Source of the DNA: Bugula neritina
Taxonomy: Eukaryota > Bryozoa > Gymnolaemata > Cheilostomatida > Bugulidae
NCBI GenBank assembly: GCA_964035545.1
Contig: OZ037773.1
Location: forward strand, 374,001 to 434,000
Direction: 5' to 3'
Length of the DNA: 60,000 bases
The notes under the pieces are model-generated. The model saw only the letters and a list, made by a program, of their open reading frames with translations, did not search any database and had not been told where the DNA came from. Shown in pieces: positions 1 through 10,700 of this stretch (positions within the stretch are counted from its first letter, which is position 1; every line of letters starts with the position of its first letter). The position numbers and the translations under genes are program-made.

Positions 1-111
1 CTGAGACCGTGCAGTCCCGCACTACCTGGACTTCGCCTACCAAGGGCCTGCCGAACTTGTCAACACAAACAAGTTCCTTCCCAGCTATCACCACCACCGA
101 CTTCTGGAAAT

Positions 112-1131
112 CTATATGACACTGGTGTTTTTGTCCAGAAATGGCATCCTCAAGATGGCGTCCTCCTTCAGCTGGCTGACTATAAATGTCTCGTGAATCA
201 CCTGATCACGGACATGCCCAGGTAGTGTGATGATGTCGTAAAAAGGAATGCATGATCCGCCCGCCAACATACCATGCGCACCTTCGTACGGCTCCCGGCT
301 CGCCCTCTCTCGGGCGCCAAGGGTGTCAAAGAGACGCCTATTCAGCAGGTTTTTAGTGTACCTAGTGTTCAATAGCAATGTGGCAGTTTTACCCAAAATC
401 TTTCCGGGCAGGAAGTAGCTGCTTTGGTATGGTTGGGTGCTCCTGAAGCGGTTAGTCTCTGGGGGAGACTCAACTTGGGTCCGCACAGCGGGCCTTCTCT
501 TCGTCTTAGAGACAACGGGAGTTTTTTGAAGTCGGAAGGGTAGCTTGGGGTACTCTTGCGAGTAAGCTGAATCTTCCTTCACAACCTCCTCAGGCAACCC
601 TGCGAACCGGTCAATGAGTGGCCATGCATGAGGATTGAGTAGACCTTGAGGTCTCCGAGATCTCCGAGGTGCCTGCCATCCTGTGTCTTCTGACTCCATC
701 CGAGCCTTGCGTGGCATGGCTGGAGAATTGGGTAGACCTTTTGGTCTCTGAGTTCTCCGAGGTGCCTGCCACTCAGTATCACCAGACTTTGTAGGGGTCC
801 TCTCAGTCATCCTCTGATCTCTCTCCCGGATAGGGTCATCGGAGGTTACCATGAGCGTGTTTAAAGGCAGGCGGCCTTTGGGGCAGTGTCTTCTCATGTG
901 CCCTGGCGCACCACATTCCCAGCAAGTGAGCTGCGAGGGGCAGACACGGTCGTCCCGTGATCTGAGAGCTCGCCTATCTACCTGGTCTCGTTGCAACTCG
1001 GTCACCATAGCCTGCAGGCCCTTCACCATGTCCATTAACGTGGTGAGCTGCGTTTGCTCCGGTGACTTGGTTGTTGCTGCTGACCCCTGTGGAGCAGAAA
1101 GTGTGGCAGTCTCTTCATCTTCTCCGGCCAC
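112..1131 (-). pseudogene. Nucleocapsid plus retropepsin-like remnant of the gypsy element
   Basis: A 339-codon open stretch. Near residue 70 it has a CCHC zinc knuckle (CWECGAPGHMRRHC), the RNA-binding nucleocapsid motif. The C-terminal third resembles a retroviral-type aspartic protease, but the expected Asp-Thr-Gly reads Asn-Thr-Arg (LLNTRYTKNLLNRRLFDTL) and the later glycine of the flap-side ILG motif reads Arg (AILRMPF). A protease missing both catalytic Asp and Gly should be inactive. The frame ends at 112, but similar coding sense continues in another frame down to base 1, so a frameshift separates it from downstream pol. The first Met is only the first ATG of the open stretch; gag probably entered from upstream. 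Confidence 0.7.
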
Positions 1132-1219
1132 TTGGCGGGCGATAAATCTTGCTCTTCAAGGTTCTTCTACTTAAAAGTAGGCCTTACCCATTTCCAAGGC
1201 TTCATCCAGACTGCTGACT

Positions 1220-1757
1220 TTAGCTGCCAGCCAGTAGCGCTGTAAGTTCGGATCGTTGACGCTGCGGAAGAATGTATTGTACACCAGGCATTTCCTCTCT
1301 GCGCTCATGGCTTGGCCAAAAGCAGCCTGGGCTAATCATTCTACCGCGTTGGCCTGATTCTCTAAAGGCGTTCTCCGATCCTTTCTCATGGCTTGTAGTT
1401 GGTCTGAGGCTTCCTCGGCCGTCAGACCAAACTGGGTCCTGAGAGTCCACATGATGTGAGCTTCATCAGGACCAAGAGCAAAACTCTTGGCCCGGCCTGT
1501 CAAACAGGCCCGGAGCTGAAGGATGCGCACTGGTGCTGGCCATTCAGCGATGATGGCCACATCCTCAAACTTGCGGATGAACTGCTCGACATCTCCTTCC
1601 CCTTGAAAATCGGGGGGCTTGAGGCAGTACCTGTCACCAGGTGGCGTCTGACCAGTCCCCTGCACTTCTCAGAGGGCTGTCACCAGGGCCTCAATAGTGA
1701 GGGCTGGTCTCTCTGGCATGTCAGGGGCTGGTCCTCCTTCTGCCCCTCCAGCCATCT
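1220..1757 (-). pseudogene. Gag capsid remnant of the gypsy element
   Basis: The probable gag start is the ATG at 1757-1755, about 50 nt after the LTR. Translation is soon broken by an in-frame TGA near 1676. The same frame resumes as capsid-like sequence at 1665-1336 with motifs such as LTGRAKSFAL and LRTQFG, then moves to another frame over 1450-1220 (CFWPSHERREEMPG, then a tail ending before a stop). The capsid style (a retrotrans_gag-like helix-rich core with Trp/Phe spacing) fits Ty3/gypsy gag. Stops and frame changes make it non-functional. Confidence 0.6.
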
Positions 1758-1788
1758 TGTTCTCCTTGTTGACACTTAGCTATTCAGA

Positions 1789-1806
1789 ATCCCATCACTG
1801 CCACCA
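1789..1806 (-). other. Primer-binding site next to the LTR
   Basis: On the minus strand, one base after the LTR end (ACTACA), the sequence TGGTGGCAGTGATGGGAT begins with TGG, as expected for pairing with the CCA end of a tRNA primer. The tRNA identity was not determined. Confidence 0.55.
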
Positions 1807-1807
1807 A

Positions 1808-2060
1808 TGTAGTATCTTTGTGGGTTGAATGAAACTTAAGTGCTGAACATAGCTCTTTGTAAGAGAGAACAAGATGGAATGTATTTTTTAGTAGTAGCAA
1901 TCTTTATTATAGCGTAATAGAGTGGTCTTCAACAGGCAAGCTCTAGTGGCAGACTGACTACACTGGAAACTCGCCTGCTTTTACATACGCAAGACAAAAC
2001 AATACATAAACAAAAGGATCTTTTGTTGTCCAAAAATCGGAGGTCTGATTTCGGGTAACA
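1808..2060 (-). repeat. Probable 5' LTR of the decayed gypsy element
   Basis: On the plus strand it begins TGTAGTATC and a candidate end is GGTAACA at 2054-2060, giving TG...CA termini and about 253 bp. The inner edge is well supported by the adjoining primer-binding site. The outer edge is a guess because the second LTR is outside the window and no target-site duplication can be checked. Another CA end near 2115 is possible. Confidence 0.45.
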
Positions 2061-2288
2061 ACATTTATTATAAAATTGTTACATAACTTCAAATGCATAT
2101 TCAGTGTAGTTACATTATGCTAAAAGCTTTAACAATAATCACAATACTTAGGCATTAGAAAGCTATCTCGCTTAGTTATAATTACAGCATTCAAAATGAC
2201 ACGCAACAAGTAATTACAATACTGGCGCACACAGTTACTAGAACTTTCCCCGAACAATAGGGGATGAAAATCCATTACAATATGTTAG

Positions 2289-3388
2289 CTATACTGATCT
2301 AAATTCCGGCCAATGGTATCTAGTGCCGTCAAATGGCTTGGGTTGCGAATGAGTTTTATGTGTAGATGAATTGAAGTTATTTCCACCTGTATGTCTAGAG
2401 TCATGACTTATTTGACTTGTTCCATTAAGGTAGCTATCATATGTATTGACAACCGAGGAAGTTGTGTCGCGAATCAAAAATTCAGAATGAGTTGCACAAT
2501 CAGTATTACCATGTAAATCACGTATTGAAAATTTAGAAGAAAAAACATCTCTGACATTGGTATTTGCTAAGACACATGGCTTTGATGCCAAAGCTCGACT
2601 GGATGTATGATTTTCTCGCAGTATCTGTCTATCACTACCGCTTGCTGCGTTATCTGGATTTGGTGCAAGAGTAGCCTCATGTGTGCTAGGGTGTGATCTA
2701 GGAGGGGACAATCGACTCCACGCACCCATAGTCCGTGCTTGACCCACGCCGCCTGGAGGTGACCTCCACCCATACCGCTCTCCGCAAGACCGGACCGGAC
2801 CATGGACGAATCAGATTCACGGTGTTCAAAATTCATGCTCTCTGACTGAACCCTTAACATAGGAGTAAACTTAGACATGTAATAATCTAAAGATAAAATT
2901 ACTTTGCCTAGTTCTAATAATAAATCAGAAAAACCTATGGTATCTGCCAAACTTTCTGAAAGAGCTACACATTTCCTATAATGTTCAGTGAGAAGAGTAT
3001 TGTCAGTACAATCGTTAACTGATACATTGCCTTTCTTAATTGTTAAAATAAGGCTGTGCTTGATTTTATAGAATTTGCTACGCCAAGTATTACAGTCAGA
3101 AATAGCTTTGTCATAACTAGCCTTTACAGTTTGATAGTACTCTACTGGACTCATCTTATTAACATAAGCAATGTCTTCCATAGACTCATCTGATGAAACG
3201 TATTCCAAAAAGTCATAATGGATAGTTAGAAACTCTTTATATGTAGATTCAAGCTGAGATTGTAGACACTCCACTTGTGTAGAACTGCTACTAGAAATTG
3301 CTGATTCTATAAGGATAGCTAGCATTGTTACCTTAGACCTTAGAGTAGTACTTTGCTTCTTGAGATTGCCTATGGCCTGTCGGTCCAT
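2289..3388 (-). pseudogene. BEL/Pao-like gag relic, frameshifted
   Basis: The first frame (3388 down to about 2760) starts MDRQAIGNLKKQSTTLRSKV and has long amphipathic helices, like BEL/Pao gag N-termini with their basic start and coiled-coil region. Around 2700-2760 coding sense moves to a second frame that continues to 2289 and ends KPFDGTRYHWPEF, which resembles the 'PKL..F.G....W..F' block typical of BEL/Pao gag. The two frames overlap with a relative -1 offset, most simply a small indel. A stop follows directly, with no protease or reverse transcriptase behind it. No LTRs were identified. The family assignment rests on motif style only and could be wrong. Confidence 0.5.
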
Positions 3389-3399
3389 GTCAGTTTCAT

Positions 3400-3983
<584 letters not shown>

Positions 3984-3985
3984 AA

Positions 3986-4032
3986 TCTGTGGATAGCAGC
4001 TGTTTCGGGATTTGTCCCCTCATCAGCACAGA
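3986..4032 (-). ncRNA. Hammerhead ribozyme motif (type I, retroelement style)
   Basis: Read on the minus strand (4032 to 3986) all core parts of a hammerhead ribozyme appear in order: stem I 5' strand TCTGTG (4032-4027), core CTGATGA (4026-4020), a GGGG/CCC stem II closing an ACAAAT loop, core GAAA (4006-4003), a short stem III region, cleavage triplet ATC ending at 3992, and stem I 3' strand CACAGA (3991-3986). The latter pairs perfectly with TCTGTG over 6 bp. Minimal stem III and open stem I are typical of hammerheads in Penelope-like elements and animal retrozymes. Position 16.2 is A where G would pair with the C after GAAA, so stem III may be weakened. No Penelope reverse transcriptase is visible nearby. 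Confidence 0.7.
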
Positions 4033-4414
4033 ACAGAGTACCATGGCCCACACCTTCGCAATAGTAAAACTTATAGTTTTACTAAAGCATATTTAAAAGG
4101 TGTGTAAACTCAAGCCAGAGTGCTCAAGTGACTCTAGGGGTCACCTAGGAGTCACGAGCATTGCAAAATGCTAGCAGCTTGAGTTTGTGACCACGGTGAG
4201 AGTGCTCAATCATTTAATGTCATTGCTGAGCATTAAATGAGAGCGTAATATATATGTATAATATGTATATGTATATATACATATACATATACATATTTAC
4301 ATACATTTTACTTAATTTAGTACGCACTGAAAATCTGTAGTTTTTAGCTATTTTTCATAATTCAGCCGCTAATGAACATGGGTTTTTGCCCAAAACTAGT
4401 AAAATATCAATAAA

Positions 4415-4605
4415 TACACCTAAATAATCAAGGTTATTTTCAATTTTGCTTGATTTCACATGCTTTTTTCCTAATTATTCAGCTACTTCTGATTGCGAAC
4501 CGTTGCGGCTTTTTGTTACCATCCACAATCCAAGTTACCTAAATAAATAGGGAAAAACATGAGAAATCAAGCAAAATTAAGAAGAACCTTGATTATTTAG
4601 GTGTA
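4415..4605. mobile_element. MITE with long TIRs and TA target duplication
   Basis: The 187-bp unit 4417-4603 starts CACCTAAATAATCAAGG and ends with its reverse complement; the imperfect terminal inverted repeats run for roughly 65 bp. TA flanks both ends (4415-4416 and 4604-4605), as in Tc1/mariner-type insertions. There is no coding capacity. The superfamily is inferred only from the TA duplication. Confidence 0.65.
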
Positions 4606-6375
4606 TAAAATTCATTTTTAAATTTATTAGTGATGAATAGCTTGGATTCCTAAAGCCTATAAACTGGACTAGTTTATTATACATGCCTGAATAATTTAGT
4701 CTAATCAAGTAGTCATGCTTGCAATAGCTTTACATGCACAGTTTTACTGATGAAACAATTTTATTATTGGTTAATAATTAAATATGATAACCTAAACAAT
4801 GTAGTATAGGATAATGTAATAACCATTATAAGTATTTATTTACCAATTAATGATTAATGATGTTACAAGGCAGTAGAATAATTAAAAGCTAGTAGCCACT
4901 CTAATTATAGATAAATATAATGTATGTGAAAAATAAAAGAAATGTTTTCAAGAGAAGTATGACTTTTAGTAACCCAGAATACACGTCTTGTTTACTGTGA
5001 TAAGATATTGTATAAACTTCAACTATACTTTGCAATTTTAAGTGTTTCAAGTCTTATATATTTCCATAAAATACTACACAATTGTATATACATTTGCAGT
5101 CAAGAAAAAATATTATAGCTTCCAATATAAATGTTAGCCTCAATCATTTATGTGCAACTAAGTTATTAGAATTAACTGCTTTAACAAGTTTCTATAAGTT
5201 CAACAAAGATAACTTAATAAAAGAATTCCCAGAGGTATTGAAATCCATTGAAGCCTTAAGCTGGTATAATAAAAGCATATAGGGTATATTATGTAAACAA
5301 AGTGAGCATTCAATAAAACTTATTCTACATGTATATCCATACAATATGTTGTATATTCACTACTTGTGCCTCACTTGGTATAACAATTGACTAGATACAC
5401 TCGGTTTATTCAGCCACTTCACGATGAGTCAATACAAATGATAAAGAGTTAACAGCTATAATATTAGCCAGTAAGGATACAGCGCTACTAGTTACATAGT
5501 CTAATGTATAGAGCTGTCTTCAAATAGAATGCAGTGCAAGCTGTAAAGCCATTCACAGTTGAAAGGTGAAAGTCATATCTATATGTATGTAATAAGCATG
5601 GGTTTGTGTTGAACCTGGTAAGTACACAGTATGTGTTTAGTTTGTCTATGTTTGTGTATATAGGTTAAGAATGGTTGTAGGTTGTGATCAATCAGAGTTG
5701 TGTATTTAGTATAACTCAGCTTAAATAAGGTTCAACTCCAACTGGTTACAAGTTACAAAGCTTACATAGTATGTACAAAGTAATACCTCTCTAATAAAAT
5801 ATAGACTATGTGAGCTTCAAACTAAATTTTAAAATAGTCTTCTGTGTCTGTTTATGCCCTTAATATAGTTTTACTAAATTTTGCTTTTAACAATTTCTTC
5901 ATCTGTTATGTTCACAAAAATATTTAGCTTTATACCATTTTAATCAAGAAAATACGGTGTCTATATACCCCCAGAACTACTCCTTCTCTAAGTGTGTTAT
6001 ATTGGCAGAATCTTAATACTCTGGTGGCTTAATTTTAAATTCTTGGTGATCACCTGGATAGATTTAGTGCGAACATTTAGTAGTTGCAATTGTTTTAAAG
6101 AAACCTATGCCCAACTTTGGGAAATTGAACATATTGTTTGCTTGAATGAAAATAATACAGCTGTGCCTTTGTTATTGATTTGCTACTAAATCATTACACC
6201 TTGCTTAACATAATAATCAGTAGACTTTTAAATTAAGATTTGTTATTCAGCTGCTTGAAGCTATAATTTCTAGTTGCAATGGTACTCATAGCTGATACAC
6301 TACTGAAGCTGTTTTCCTGGCCCAGTTGCAAGGAAGCGGAGTAATTTATTTGTGAAACAAGAGCAAAGTTTAGAG
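4606..6375. other. AT-rich intergenic DNA
   Basis: Apart from the weak exon candidate at 5099-5281, no gene, RNA or clear mobile element could be supported. Confidence 0.5.
5099..5281 (+). other. Candidate 3'-terminal exon, unknown gene
   Basis: A pyrimidine-containing acceptor (TACATTTGCAG) precedes a 60-codon open segment starting SRKNIIASNINVSLNHL and ending with a stop at 5279-5281; an AATAAA lies about 30 nt further on. Composition is compatible with a real C-terminus, but no family is recognised and no upstream exon was found, so it may be chance. Confidence 0.2.
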
Positions 6376-6718
6376 TAAGCCTAGGGCCACACTGTGCGTA
6401 TTTTCGCATGCGAAAATTCAAATCACAAGTAGCAAAGGTGTCCACTGTACGCGTTGAGAAAACATTTGCACTCAGCATTTTCAACGCAAGTGCGAATCGT
6501 CTCTGTCGTGGTCACGTAATAGGCTGGTAGTTGTTCAGCGAGCCAAATTTCTTTATTTTAGTGCTACATTCCAGTAAATTGCGTTTTATTGAAAGCAAGT
6601 GTGATTTAAAAATGAAAGCTTTATTTATCACGCATCACTGACGCTACAGTGGACACCTTTGCTACTTGTGGTTTCAATTTTCGCATGCGAAAATACGCAC
6701 CGTGTGGCCCTAGGCTAA
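6376..6718. mobile_element. PIF/Harbinger-type MITE, copy 1
   Basis: A 337-bp element (6379-6715) bounded by TAA on both sides (6376-6378, 6716-6718). It begins GCCTAGGGCCACAC and ends with the reverse complement. Inverted repeats extend inward for about 60 bp through the palindromic TTTTCGCATGCGAAAA. A 3-bp TWA duplication and a GGCC-rich terminus are hallmarks of PIF/Harbinger elements. It has no transposase, so it is non-autonomous. A second copy lies at 47833-48130. Confidence 0.85.
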
Positions 6719-7716
6719 CTAAAAGGGCCACAGAATGTTATCATGTAGTTGTTGACAAGCTGTAAGTAAGTAAATTCCCATTGTTATGGAGAGTCCAGGC
6801 CATGATCTAGTTGGTAGGTTGGTGAAAGCATGTGAACCACTCATAGAGCATACTAGATAAGAATCTAAGGCCACAATTTGAAGAAGAGAATGGCCTCATT
6901 CATACTGTGTATCCTGGTATTTTATACTGGACACTGTTTTTGATTAATAATAAGCATGAAATAGCAGCAGATAAAAACAACTAACTATTCAGTTTACAGA
7001 TATAATGTTGATTGTTTTCAAATTTTCTATAATTTTCTTTTAATTTGAGATATGTGTTTTGTTGGACTGCTACTAAATATTTGCTATATGAAAGGTGCTG
7101 GCTCATTAGAAAACTTACTATAGTTGGTGAAAATGTCTATTGTTTGTTGCCCACTGGTCATTCAAACGTAACAAGCCAAACTTGTGCCGTCCTGGTAGCT
7201 TAGGCCACAAGATCATATAGATAGAGTTATGTAATGCCAAATTTATATAGCATCACCAATACCAAGTTCTGCAATGAAGAAAACTAAGCAGCCATTTGAG
7301 CGTTCATAAATAAAGTTTCAATGAATTTTTTGTTAACGCAAATGCATTTTAACTCAATCACAAAAAATCTGTTATATGGTGAAGAATTTTGGTAATTTGG
7401 ACAAATCTTCATTGTTTTTTGATACAGCATTTGAATTGAGTATACCCAGAATGAAAATTACAATTCTATGCACATAAATGTATCTCTTAGCAGTAGAGTA
7501 TAAGATATATGAACTCACAATTTTTAGCCATTTGTTGGAATTTTAGTTTTTTACACCAATTACAGTTCTTTTTGGCTATTTTTTAATAGAGAGCAGAGTA
7601 AAAGCAGATGCATTTTGTCACTCACCAACATTGACAGCCTGTTTCATTCTGCTTGATATTACAACATTATTTTAGATGTAAACTTTACAAGAAAGTAGTG
7701 TACAGTACTGTACACA
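6719..7716. other. AT-rich upstream region of the caspase gene
   Basis: No coding segment or clear repeat seen. It should contain the promoter and any 5' UTR exon of the downstream gene, but no convincing TATA box or initiator can be named. A possible acceptor (ATTATTTTAG, ending 7675) lies shortly before the chosen ATG. Confidence 0.4.
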
Positions 7717-10700
7717 ATGAGTACAACAGGACGAACTTTGCATGAGGCAGAAAATGCGGCAGAAGCAAAACTGATGGTAGGGTCAGTCAAAGGAGAAGAA
7801 CTGAGAGACTTTGTGCTATCAATTGATGAACATCAATGTACAGCATTGCACAAAGCTGCTGACCATGGTAAAGATGATGTTGTAAAGTATATCTGTAGCC
7901 TATTTCCTGGCAATGATGAGTTGCTGTTCAAAAGAGATTGTGATGGTTGCACAGCTCTACACTGTGCAGGAAGCAAAGAGGTGGCGAGAATTCTTGTAGA
8001 GTCGGTTTCCCAAAAAATAAGAAGAAATTTTGTGCTGTTGGGTGACAATGATGGATCAACAGCATTACATACAGTTACTGAAGAAAGTAAAACTGATGTA
8101 GTAGCATATCTCTGCCACCTTTTTCCAGGTGATGATGAGTTGATACTAAAAACAGATGACAGTGATAGAACAGCTCTACATTATGCTAGCACAATAGATG
8201 TAGCAAATTTACTTGTTGAGTCAGTCAAACATGAAAATCAACAGGAGTTTCTTTTAACTCAGGATGCTTTTCAGTACACAGCCTTACATTTGGCAGTCCA
8301 TGAAAAAAAGCACAGCATGGTAGACTATCTCTGTGGTTTAAATATATCCAAGGATGAACTAATACTTGCTAAAGATTTTCTTGATTGCACAGCTTTGCAC
8401 TACGCTGAAGACAGATGTATGGCGGAAAAACTTGTCGAGTCAGTTACACCAAAAAAGCAAAAAGGATTGGTGACATCAGTGGATGCATGTGAAAGATCTG
8501 CTTTACATATAGCTGCTAGTTGTGGAAGGACCGATGTGGTACAATATTATTGTAGCTTGCATCCAATTGCAGAAGAGGTAATATTCATGGTGGATTGTGA
8601 TGGAAAGACAGCTTTACATGATGCAGAGAACATAGATATAGCAAAAATACTGATGAATTCAACTGGGCTAGAAAAACAAAAATTACTTATGCTGACTGCT
8701 GATGAGACTGGATGCACAGCTTTGCATACAGCAGCAGAGGAAGGCCGAGTTGATGTTGTAAATTTTTTGTGCAGCTTTCATCCTGCCGATGAACTGATAG
8801 CACAGAAAACTTGCGATGGTAAAACAGCTTTACATTGTGCTAAAAACAGAGAGATTGCACAGTCAATTGTAGAATCACTCAGACCAGAAAGAAGGAAGGA
8901 TTTTTTACTATCAGTTGATAATAATCAGTTTACACCATTACATTGTGCTGCTGCAGAAACAAATGATGATGTAGTAGAATATGTCTGCTCTGTTTTACCA
9001 ACCAATGAGGTGCTTCTCATAAAAGATGAAGATGGTAGAACAGCTCTACATTATGCCCAAAGTAGAAAAACTGCAGAATCACTTGTAAACTCAGTTGAAC
9101 CAAAGAAGCAAAAAGAATTTGTCATGATGTTAGATGACTACCACTGGTCAGCATTAACTTCTGCAGCTGCCATAGGCAACAGCAATGTAGTAGAATACTT
9201 ATGTTCTTTTATTAAAGAAGATGACTTCATACTAAACAAAGACTTTAAAAGCAAGACAGCACTTCACTACGCCAAAAATGAAATAATCGCGCAGCTTCTA
9301 GTCGAGTCAATTACACCAGAAAAGCAAAAGAAGTTTCTGGCATTTGTTGATGAAGATCATTGTACAGCATTGCATAGGGCTGCTGAAAATGGTAGAAGTA
9401 GTATAGTGGAATACATCTGTGGTTTATATCCAAATTATGATGAATTACTTTTAAAGAGGGACAAATTTTGCATGACTGTATTGCACTATGCTAGAGACAG
9501 AGAGGTGGCAGAGCATCTTGTAAAAGCTGTTGTACCAGAAAAAAGACAGGAGTTTGTATCATTTGTTGATGATCATCAGAGTACAGTTCTACACCTGGCT
9601 GCTTCTTCTGGTGCAGCTGATATAATAAAATATCTTTGTGGCCTATGCCAATCAGCGAATGATGAGCTAGTACTAAGCAAAGATTGCTATGGAAATACAG
9701 CTCTGCATTATGCAGTGAATAGAGAAATAGGAGAAACACTGGTCAAGTCAGTTACACCTGAAAGAAAGAAAGAACTGTTACTATCTGTTGATGAAAATCG
9801 GTTCACAGTACTACACAATGCAGCTATTCGTGGTAGAACAGACGTAGTTGAGTATCTTTGTGGTATTCCTCAAATTAGCGCTGAGCTGATACTTGTCAAA
9901 GCAATTAATGGCTACACAGCTTTGCATTATGCCAAAAATGGAGCAATTGCAAAAGCGATAATTAATGTGTCAGATATTGATTTGATGCAAGTTCTATCAA
10001 TCAAAACAAGTGGAGGTGATACCCCTATATTAACACTTGCCAGATTTGGTCGTTACGATGCTTTAAAAGAAGTTCTTCAGCAGTTGGAACAGCTTGATTC
10101 AAGTGTGCTAATGAGTTACTTGCTAGAACGTAATGAAAACAATCAAAACATTTTACATGTTATTGCCTTATCGCCAATCCTAGAAGACCTGTCTTTACTA
10201 CTGAGAGACTATTTTTGCAGTTCAGATATTATGGATATGATGTACCCTGACATCTATGGTAACACACCAATTCATTATGTTGCTGCTAAATATGATACCA
10301 AGACATTTGCCGATTTTATGCTAAACCTTCCTTTGGCAATAAGAAAAAATATTGCAGATGCATCAAATGTACAGCTAACTGATTGTCGGAGAATTATTTA
10401 CAAAAAGTCATTCAACGAGCTATTCTACGTTCAAAAGGTGCTCTGTGATGAGTCTAACAAGCAACTGACATCTAAATTTAACAACGTTAAAGCTCTCTTT
10501 GCAGAAGATTTAGAACAACAGTTGGCTGCACCTGAAAATGCTTTCAAATATGATGTAAATATTCTCAGAGTATTGAAATACTCATTAAACGAATACTCGC
10601 TGTTAGACTCTGTTTACAAGACATCACATTTTCTATTCTCTGCAGCTTTCAATAGCCAGAGAGCAACTGTACTGTCCAATGAAGCATACAGAAGCCATAA

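Larger units (their letters stand above)
1..2060 (-). mobile_element. Decayed Ty3/gypsy-like LTR retrotransposon, 5' half
   Basis: Read on the minus strand this stretch runs LTR (1808-2060), primer-binding site, gag capsid, zinc-knuckle nucleocapsid and a retropepsin-like segment, then leaves the window at base 1 before reverse transcriptase. Reading frames are interrupted by at least one stop and several frame changes, and the protease active site is mutated, so this is a dead copy. The coding part is more GC-rich than the surrounding AT-rich DNA, as expected for an inserted element. The outer LTR edge is uncertain because the partner LTR lies outside the window. Ty3/gypsy is inferred from domain order and the style of the gag and protease segments. 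Confidence 0.75.

Noticed and set aside
6233-6484. 83-codon minus-strand frame
   Set aside because: Overlaps the Harbinger MITE inverted repeat; no protein features.
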